From: Dethiosulfovibrio sp.
GTDB taxonomy: Bacteria; Synergistota; Synergistia; Synergistales; Dethiosulfovibrionaceae
DNA length: 5,555 bases
NCBI GenBank assembly: GCA_028709985.1
Contig: JAQUTB010000135.1
Span: 1 to 5,555 of the forward strand
Direction of reading: 5' to 3'
Shown here: positions 1 through 3,901 of the stretch, piece by piece
Layout of the letters: each line of letters starts with the position of its first letter
Numbering within the stretch: the first letter of the stretch is position 1
The notes under the pieces: generated by a model
Told to the model about the DNA's origin: nothing
The model's database searches: none
Seen by the model: only the letters and a program-made list of their open reading frames with translations
Translations under genes and position numbers: made by a program

Positions 1-116
1 TCGCGACTGAGATAAGTGATGCTATGCCCTTCTGGGCGGCCGAGCCGTTTCATCAGCACTACTATGTGAGGACCGGGGCGGTTCCATACTGTCACAGGAG
101 AATATCCCGCTTTTAA
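1..116 (+). CDS. msrA: Peptide-methionine (S)-S-oxide reductase MsrA, C-terminal fragment (5' end outside window)
   Basis: The frame beginning at base 3 is open from the window edge to a TAA at 114-116 and gives 37 residues. The fragment contains FWAAEPFHQHYY followed by VPYCHRRI. This matches the C-terminal signature of MsrA, in which an F-W-x-A-E-x-[YF]-H-Q-x-Y block is followed a few residues later by a G-Y-C-H-like segment. MsrA reduces methionine-S-sulfoxide in proteins, using thioredoxin-recycled cysteines, in the cytoplasm. The catalytic cysteine motif (GCFW) lies upstream and cannot be seen, so activity cannot be judged. The stop soon after the YCH segment means no MsrB domain is fused on this side, although a B-A fusion order is still possible. 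The gene converges on rarD, with a small inverted-repeat element between them. The family call rests on one short motif, but that motif is distinctive. Confidence 0.8.
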   Translation, partial: ATEISDAMPFWAAEPFHQHYYVRTGAVPYCHRRISRF

Positions 117-136
117 GGGATCGGTGGCCTTTTAAC

Positions 137-295
137 TATAGGGCATCTCTAAAAGCTCAACTTTAAGCTCCCTCGGCTTGGGGCGACGTCCTGTCGCCCC
201 ATTCTACTACACGGCGGCAGTTCGAAAATACGGGCTCGAACGGGCTACGTCGGAACGATCTCTCCGAGAAATAGCGTTTTTAGAGATGCCCTATA
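137..295. mobile_element. MITE-like non-autonomous element with perfect 18-bp terminal inverted repeats
   Basis: The left arm TATAGGGCATCTCTAAAA (137-154) is the exact reverse complement of TTTTAGAGATGCCCTATA (278-295). The match stops abruptly on both sides. The roughly 123 bases between the arms contain no plausible gene. One reading is a 151-bp element (141-291) that begins GGGCATC and ends GATGCCC, flanked by a TATA target duplication (137-140 and 292-295). A TA duplication is equally possible. Inside are a 9-bp GC-rich hairpin (179-201) and a short GTTCGA/TCGAAC pair (220-225 and 236-241). The layout fits a miniature element mobilised in trans by a DDE transposase that prefers TA-rich targets, such as the IS5 or IS630 families. 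The family assignment is a guess. It separates convergent msrA and rarD, which would otherwise be only about 24 bases apart. Confidence 0.7.
179..201. other. GC-rich hairpin inside the inverted-repeat element, possible weak terminator
   Basis: TGGGGCGAC (179-187) and GTCGCCCCA (193-201) form a perfect 9-bp stem with the 5-base loop GTCCT. It lies downstream of the msrA stop and downstream, in the opposite direction, of the rarD stop, so it could end either transcript. The following bases (TTCTACTAC) are a poor U-tract and the opposite strand has none, so intrinsic termination would be weak. It could equally be a structural part of the mobile element. Confidence 0.5.
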
Positions 296-1166
296 ACCTC
301 TGATGTCTAAAAGAATCCCATGAATATATCCCCAGTGCCAGCCATATGGACCCGAAGGTTACCATCTGGGTTCTGGTGAAGGGCTCCATATACACCCAGT
401 GTCCTAGGACGAACTGAAGGGTCGGAGATATGAACTGGAGCAGTCCTATCGTCACCAAGCTAAGGTTTCTGGCCCCTGACACGAACCACAGCAGAGGTAC
501 CGACGTTATTATCCCCGTTCCGGCCAACAAAACGCTTACCCTTACCCCTTCCGTTATGAAAGCACCGTAGCCTGACGTGGAGCTCCAAAGGAGAAAGGCC
601 CCAGCAGGTATGGAGAGAAACGCTGTCTCCACGAACAGGCCAGGAAGAGACTCGACCGGCGATATCTTGCGGATAAGGCCGTAAGACGCGAAGGAGCAGG
701 CCAACCCCAGGGATATCCAGGGTACTCTCCCGTAGAGGATCACCTGATACATGACCCCCGCGCCAGCTAAGGCTATCGCCCACCACTGAACCGGCCTCAG
801 TCTGTCCTTGAAAATAAAAAAACCCATAAGCACGTTTATTAGTGGGTTTATGTAATACCCCAAGCTGCACTGTAAGACGTAGCCGCTGTTTACCGACCAT
901 ATGTAAAGCAACCAGTTAAATCCTATAACTGCTCCGCTGGTCATCAGCAGACAGAGGCTTCTTCTGTGTCTGAACACTTCCTTTACCGCGTCCCACTGCC
1001 CCACCGCGCTTAAAAGCAACGACGATGCCATCAGTGACCACACGATCCTATGGGACAGGATTTCGTAGGCGGGAACCTGGGACATCTGTTTCCAGTAGAC
1101 AGGAAGTAGTCCCCAAAGGACCATGGCGGACGCGGCGGCGATAAAACCTTTTTTTTCTCTGTTCAC
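291..1166 (-). CDS. rarD: RarD family EamA/DMT-superfamily permease
   Basis: This 291-residue integral membrane protein is close to the length of E. coli RarD (about 296). It shows the RarD layout: two EamA repeats (about residues 7-140 and 148-285) with roughly ten hydrophobic helices. Family-type motifs include LWGLLPVYWK (17-26), VPAYEILSHRIVWS (31-44), NWLLYIWSVN (84-93), SLGYYINPLINVLMG (101-115), SVPLLWF (222-228) and the late block LLQFISPTLQFVLG (242-255). RarD proteins are drug/metabolite-type transporters in the cytoplasmic membrane. The name comes from a chloramphenicol-sensitivity association, and the true substrate is not settled. The start is GTG at 1166, preceded by a GAAGGGA Shine-Dalgarno-like sequence (1171-1177 on the complement). 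Codons 4-6 contain a run of eight A. The TAG stop (291-293) lies in the right inverted repeat of the neighbouring element. The gene is divergent from tpx. Confidence 0.93.
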   Translation of the reverse strand: MNREKKGFIAAASAMVLWGLLPVYWKQMSQVPAYEILSHRIVWSLMASSLLLSAVGQWDAVKEVFRHRRSLCLLMTSGAVIGFNWLLYIWSVNSGYVLQCSLGYYINPLINVLMGFFIFKDRLRPVQWWAIALAGAGVMYQVILYGRVPWISLGLACSFASYGLIRKISPVESLPGLFVETAFLSIPAGAFLLWSSTSGYGAFITEGVRVSVLLAGTGIITSVPLLWFVSGARNLSLVTIGLLQFISPTLQFVLGHWVYMEPFTRTQMVTFGSIWLALGIYSWDSFRHQRL

Positions 1167-1189
1167 GGAATCCCTTCTCTCGAATAAAG

Positions 1190-1218
1190 TTGATTTATTT
1201 GGTGGGGTATAGTAGTAT
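1190..1218 (+). promoter_or_regulatory. Candidate sigma70-type promoter for tpx
   Basis: TTGATT (1190-1195) and TAGTAT (1213-1218) are separated by 17 bases. They sit about 40 bases upstream of the tpx start in the divergent rarD/tpx gap. The -35 is good and the -10 is moderate. On the opposite strand a perfect TATAAT (1235-1240) could serve rarD, but it has no recognisable -35 at the right distance. No clear operator was found for a peroxide regulator. Confidence 0.45.
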
Positions 1219-1243
1219 GTACCTGTAAGAACACATTATATAC

Positions 1244-1250
1244 GGAGGTG
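1244..1250 (+). promoter_or_regulatory. Strong ribosome binding site of tpx
   Basis: GGAGGTG lies 7 bases before the ATG at 1258 and complements the 16S rRNA 3' end well. It fixes this ATG as the start, in preference to the in-frame ATG at 1282. Confidence 0.85.
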
Positions 1251-1257
1251 TCGCATT

Positions 1258-1770
1258 ATGGAGAGAACCAACGTTGTCACCATGAAGGGGAATCCTTTGA
1301 CGTTGATAGGTCCCGAGCTTAAGGTTGGAGATAAAGCCCCTGATTTTGTGGTGCTCGACAAAGGTCTGGCCCCTAAAGGACTGAAGGACTACTCGGGAAA
1401 GGTCAAGGTTATCTCGGTCACCCCCTCGCTGGATACGCCTGTGTGCGATATGCAGGCTCAGTGGTTCAACGACGAGGCGGTCTCCCTCCCCGGTGACGTC
1501 GTAGTCCTGAACATAAGCATGGACCTCCCCTTCGCCATCGGTCGTTTTTGCCTGGCAAAAGGAGTCGACAAAGTAGAGGTGCTCTCCGACCACAGAGATG
1601 CTTCCTTCGGGTCCTCCTGGGGATTGCTCATAAAGGAGTTGCGCCTGTTGTGTCGTGCTGTGGCTGTCGTTGACTCGGAAGACGTGATCAGGTATATCCA
1701 GGTGGTTCCCGAGGCCACAAACGCTCCCGATTACGATTCACTCATGGCGGCCCTGAGATCGATACTGTAA
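1258..1770 (+). CDS. tpx: Thiol peroxidase Tpx (atypical 2-Cys peroxiredoxin)
   Basis: This 170-residue protein is the usual length for Tpx (E. coli Tpx has 168). It reduces hydrogen peroxide and preferably organic hydroperoxides, with electrons from thioredoxin; bacterial Tpx is cytoplasmic or periplasmic, and no signal peptide is visible here, so cytoplasmic location is likely. The N-terminal KGNPLTLIG block and VGDKAPDF precede the peroxidatic site TPSLDTPVCD, with Thr60 and Cys63 as catalytic residues. The resolving Cys98 is in the diagnostic MDLPFAIGRFC segment. Arg133 is the conserved active-site arginine. The C-terminal DYDSLMAALRSIL helix is also typical. A third cysteine, Cys132, directly precedes Arg133 where most Tpx proteins have alanine. 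The start has a strong GGAGGTG site. The gene appears to be transcribed alone, with a divergent rarD upstream and a strong terminator overlapping its stop codon. The nearby MsrA fragment gives a loose oxidant-defence context. Confidence 0.96.
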   Translation: MERTNVVTMKGNPLTLIGPELKVGDKAPDFVVLDKGLAPKGLKDYSGKVKVISVTPSLDTPVCDMQAQWFNDEAVSLPGDVVVLNISMDLPFAIGRFCLAKGVDKVEVLSDHRDASFGSSWGLLIKELRLLCRAVAVVDSEDVIRYIQVVPEATNAPDYDSLMAALRSIL

Positions 1771-1817
1771 AGCCATAAAAAAAAGCCCCTAGGGGCTTTT
1801 TTTTATGGCTTTACAGT
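1764..1817. terminator. Bidirectional intrinsic terminator within a perfect 54-nt palindrome
   Basis: The arms 1764-1790 and 1791-1817 are exact reverse complements, 27 bp each. The core is A8-GCCCCTAGGGGC-T8, which gives a GC stem with a tiny CTAG loop followed by eight U in either direction. The palindrome extends outward through AGCCAT/ATGGCT and ACTGTA/TACAGT, beyond what a terminator needs, and takes in the last base of the Ile169 codon, the Leu170 codon and the TAA stop (1768-1770) of tpx. On the + strand it ends tpx. On the - strand it would block antisense transcription into tpx. Confidence 0.93.
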
Positions 1818-1838
1818 GCGTCAAGGTGATGATATAAT
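1810..1838 (+). promoter_or_regulatory. Near-consensus extended -10 promoter of the tautomerase-like gene
   Basis: TTTACA (1810-1815), a 17-base spacer and a perfect TATAAT (1833-1838) are present. A TG at 1830-1831 gives an extended -10. The -35 box lies entirely inside the right arm of the tpx terminator palindrome. Transcription would start near 1844-1847, giving a leader of about 42 bases before the ATG at 1888. Confidence 0.8.
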
Positions 1839-1887
1839 CCTTCACTATGGTAAAGCGATAACGTATTCAGTATGGGAGGTTGTAGCT

Positions 1888-2046
1888 ATGACTGTGATAA
1901 GAATGGGTGTTCCTGGGCTCAGCTGCGAGGAGAGGGCGAGACTTTCAGAGAGATTGGCCGACGTGGCCTGCGATATGACCGGTCGTTCTAAGGACGATGT
2001 TATGGTTTACGTATATGACCACGGCTCCGACCAGCCAAGACACTGA
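1888..2046 (+). CDS. Small tautomerase-like protein (4-oxalocrotonate tautomerase fold), lacking Pro1
   Basis: The gene encodes 52 residues. The start is ATG at 1888 because GGGAGGT (1874-1880) lies 7 bases upstream and the predicted transcript starts near 1845, which rules out in-frame starts further upstream. The pattern is a short strand (TVIRMGV), a turn, a charged amphipathic helix (about residues 12-31) and a second strand (DDVMVYVYD). This is the beta-alpha-beta layout of the 4-oxalocrotonate tautomerase family, usually about 60-80 residues. In that family the Met is removed to expose a catalytic Pro1. Here the second residue is Thr, and the positions expected to hold the two active-site arginines (Arg11, Arg39) appear to be non-arginine in an ungapped comparison. 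If the fold is right, it is probably not a classical tautomerase, and it may act structurally or in a hetero-oligomer. It is flanked by terminators, so it is probably monocistronic. The family call is tentative. Confidence 0.6.
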   Translation: MTVIRMGVPGLSCEERARLSERLADVACDMTGRSKDDVMVYVYDHGSDQPRH

Positions 2047-2054
2047 CCATAAAT

Positions 2055-2089
2055 AAAGAGGCGACCACCCTCGGGCTGGTCGCCTCTTT
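2055..2089 (+). terminator. Intrinsic terminator of the tautomerase-like gene
   Basis: AAAGAGGCGACCA (2055-2067) pairs perfectly with TGGTCGCCTCTTT (2077-2089) in a 13-bp stem with a 9-base loop. It begins 8 bases after the TGA stop. The downstream U-run is short (three T, then GTGG), so termination may be less efficient than at the tpx terminator. The A-rich left foot would give a similar weak signal on the opposite strand. Confidence 0.8.
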
Positions 2090-2172
2090 GTGGCTGTGCC
2101 CTTTTGTGGTAGAGTTTATCCAGTAAAGCTTATCTATTTTAGAGTTACCGTTTCAGAAAGGATCGGTGCGAT

Positions 2173-3888
2173 ATGGATCATAAAGAAGCTTATCGCTCCT
2201 ACGATCCACTGCCCTACTTCAGAGAAAGAGGGTGGCTGATCGGAGGAGGTTCAGTTGGGGGTAAGGGCAAGGGGCTGGCGTTCGCCCACGAGATCCTCAT
2301 GCAGGACGAGCTGTCCTCCGAGATCGGTCTTCCCGAGGTCACCTTTGTGGTGGGGACCGACGTTTTTGACGATTTTGAGTCGGAGCACGGAGTGCTGGGG
2401 CTTTCCTCGGTCTTTGGCTTTCACGAGGTCGAAAAGCAGGTGTTGTCCAAGCCTCTGCCTGAGCCTATTATGGCGGAGTTGGAGAGGGTGGTGACCGCTC
2501 TGCCCGGTCCTTTGGCGGTCAGGTCGTCGTCCCTTTTGGAGGACGATATAGAGCTGTCATTCGCCGGCAAGTACGCCACATTCTTCGTCGCCAATATCGG
2601 GGACCTAAGCAAGAGGGTATCGGATCTGGCGGATGGGGTTAAAAAGGTCTTTGCCTCGACATATAACTCTGCCGCGAAGGAGTACAGAAAAAAACACTCT
2701 ATCCCAAAGGGCAGGGAGAAGATGGCGGTCCTTATCCAGCCTCTTCAGGGAAAAAAGAGGGGGGACCTCTTCTACCCTGAGATAGCGGTGACGGCTTTCT
2801 CCTGCGTCTTTCGTCGTCCTTCGCCGAGGATAGACAAAAACGACGGGGTGATGAGGGTCTGTTTCGGAATGGGAACCCATTCGGTCGGTCGCTCCTTCGC
2901 CAGGACCCTATACCTTACAAACCCAGGGCTCAGGCCGGAGGGGACCAACCCAGAGCAGGTCTACCTCTATTCTCAAAAAGACTTCGACTGCCTGGATCTG
3001 ACCACGGGGGAATTGGTCACGAAGACCCTGGTCTCGTCCTTGGACCATGTGAGGACAAACCACAGAAACGCCCAGGCTTTCGTGGAGTGGTATGGTGACG
3101 GAATGATGTATTGGCTGAACTCGGACGTGTCCGGACTCACATCTCCCATGCCCTGTTTCTCGTTCACAGATCTGCCTAAAAGATGTCGTGCGCTCCTGGA
3201 CAGGACCAGACGGATGTTGTCGTTTTTTCAGGGTGCCATGGGTTTTCCAGTCGACATGGAGGCGGTTTACGACTCAGAGGACGATAGGCTGACGTTGGTC
3301 CAGATAAGGCCCCTGGCTTCCTACGTGGAGTTCGGAAAAGTGGAGATCCCTGAAGATATCCCTAAAGACAGGGAGATTCTCAGAGGAGACAGGATGGTCA
3401 CGAGCCACATCCTGAAGGGCATAAAATGGATGGTCTACGTGGATCCTGAGGTCTACTCCGAGTCGGGGGATTTTTCCGAGGTGGCAAGGGCCGTAGGGGA
3501 GATAAACGGCAGGCTTGAGGGCGAGAGATACATACTGGTAGGCCCGGGCAGATGGGGAAGCACCAACCCATCCCTAGGTGTGCCGGTGGACTACAGCGAG
3601 ATATCAAACTGCGGCTGTATGGTCGAGGTCGGGATACCAAAGAGGGGAATGATCCCGGAGCTGTCTTACGGGACCCACTTCTTTTTGGACCTTGACCTGG
3701 ACGACATACTATATTTGCCGGTCATAGACGGTGAGCATGAAAACGTGTTTTCAAGGGAATGGCTGGAGCGGAATCCCTTTACCTGCGGAGACCATGACGC
3801 CGTCAGACTGTATTCAGGCCTGTTCGACGTCTACCTCGACGGGGAGAAGGAGATTGGGGTCGTTTTCGACGTGGCTCAAAGAGATTGA
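2173..3888 (+). CDS. PEP/pyruvate-binding (PPDK_N) ATP-grasp protein without phosphohistidine or PEP-barrel domains, copy 1
   Basis: The protein has 571 residues. The N-terminal part (about 20-385) is the ATP-grasp, PEP/pyruvate-binding domain of PEP synthase and pyruvate phosphate dikinase. It has GGKGKG (29-34), AVRSSSLLED (115-124), SFAGKY (129-134), and the late D361-x-E363 with VQIRP (376-380), matching the nucleotide and metal ligands of the family. The swivelling domain with its TSH catalytic histidine and the C-terminal PEP barrel are absent, so it cannot run the full PEP synthase reaction alone. Residues about 404-520 form a different conserved domain with RGDRMVTS, GPGRWGS (457-463), LGVPV, SNCGCMVEVGIPK and PELSYGTHFF (495-504). 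The ATG start has AAAGGA 10 bases upstream. I see no convincing promoter in 2090-2172, only poor boxes. The next gene is a paralog 13 bases downstream, so an operon is likely. The ATP-binding fold is secure; the reaction is unknown. Confidence 0.88.
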   Translation: MDHKEAYRSYDPLPYFRERGWLIGGGSVGGKGKGLAFAHEILMQDELSSEIGLPEVTFVVGTDVFDDFESEHGVLGLSSVFGFHEVEKQVLSKPLPEPIMAELERVVTALPGPLAVRSSSLLEDDIELSFAGKYATFFVANIGDLSKRVSDLADGVKKVFASTYNSAAKEYRKKHSIPKGREKMAVLIQPLQGKKRGDLFYPEIAVTAFSCVFRRPSPRIDKNDGVMRVCFGMGTHSVGRSFARTLYLTNPGLRPEGTNPEQVYLYSQKDFDCLDLTTGELVTKTLVSSLDHVRTNHRNAQAFVEWYGDGMMYWLNSDVSGLTSPMPCFSFTDLPKRCRALLDRTRRMLSFFQGAMGFPVDMEAVYDSEDDRLTLVQIRPLASYVEFGKVEIPEDIPKDREILRGDRMVTSHILKGIKWMVYVDPEVYSESGDFSEVARAVGEINGRLEGERYILVGPGRWGSTNPSLGVPVDYSEISNCGCMVEVGIPKRGMIPELSYGTHFFLDLDLDDILYLPVIDGEHENVFSREWLERNPFTCGDHDAVRLYSGLFDVYLDGEKEIGVVFDVAQRD

Positions 3889-3901
3889 GGGGGACGGTAA
3901 T

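Noticed and set aside
220..241. GTTCGA/TCGAAC pair resembling a tRNA T-arm
   Set aside because: The loop is 10 bases and no acceptor, D or anticodon arm can be assembled around it. It is better treated as part of the inverted-repeat element.
460..900. 146-residue open frame on the - strand inside rarD
   Set aside because: It overlaps the strongly recognisable rarD in another frame, has no family features and is explained as a shadow.
1229..1242. TATAAT on the - strand as a complete rarD promoter
   Set aside because: The -10 is perfect (1235-1240), but no acceptable -35 lies 16-18 bases upstream on that strand. It is noted only as a possibility.
1195..1593. 132-residue open frame opposite tpx
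   Set aside because: It is antisense to a well-supported gene, runs through its promoter and ribosome binding site, and shows no recognisable motif.
1816..1887. In-frame upstream extension of the tautomerase-like gene (start at 1816)
   Set aside because: That start lies in the terminator/promoter region before the predicted transcription start and has no Shine-Dalgarno site. The ATG at 1888 has GGGAGGT at ideal spacing.
2173..3888. Annotation as PEP synthase (ppsA) or pyruvate phosphate dikinase (ppdK)
   Set aside because: Only the ATP-binding domain is present. The catalytic histidine domain and PEP barrel are absent, so those names would be misleading.
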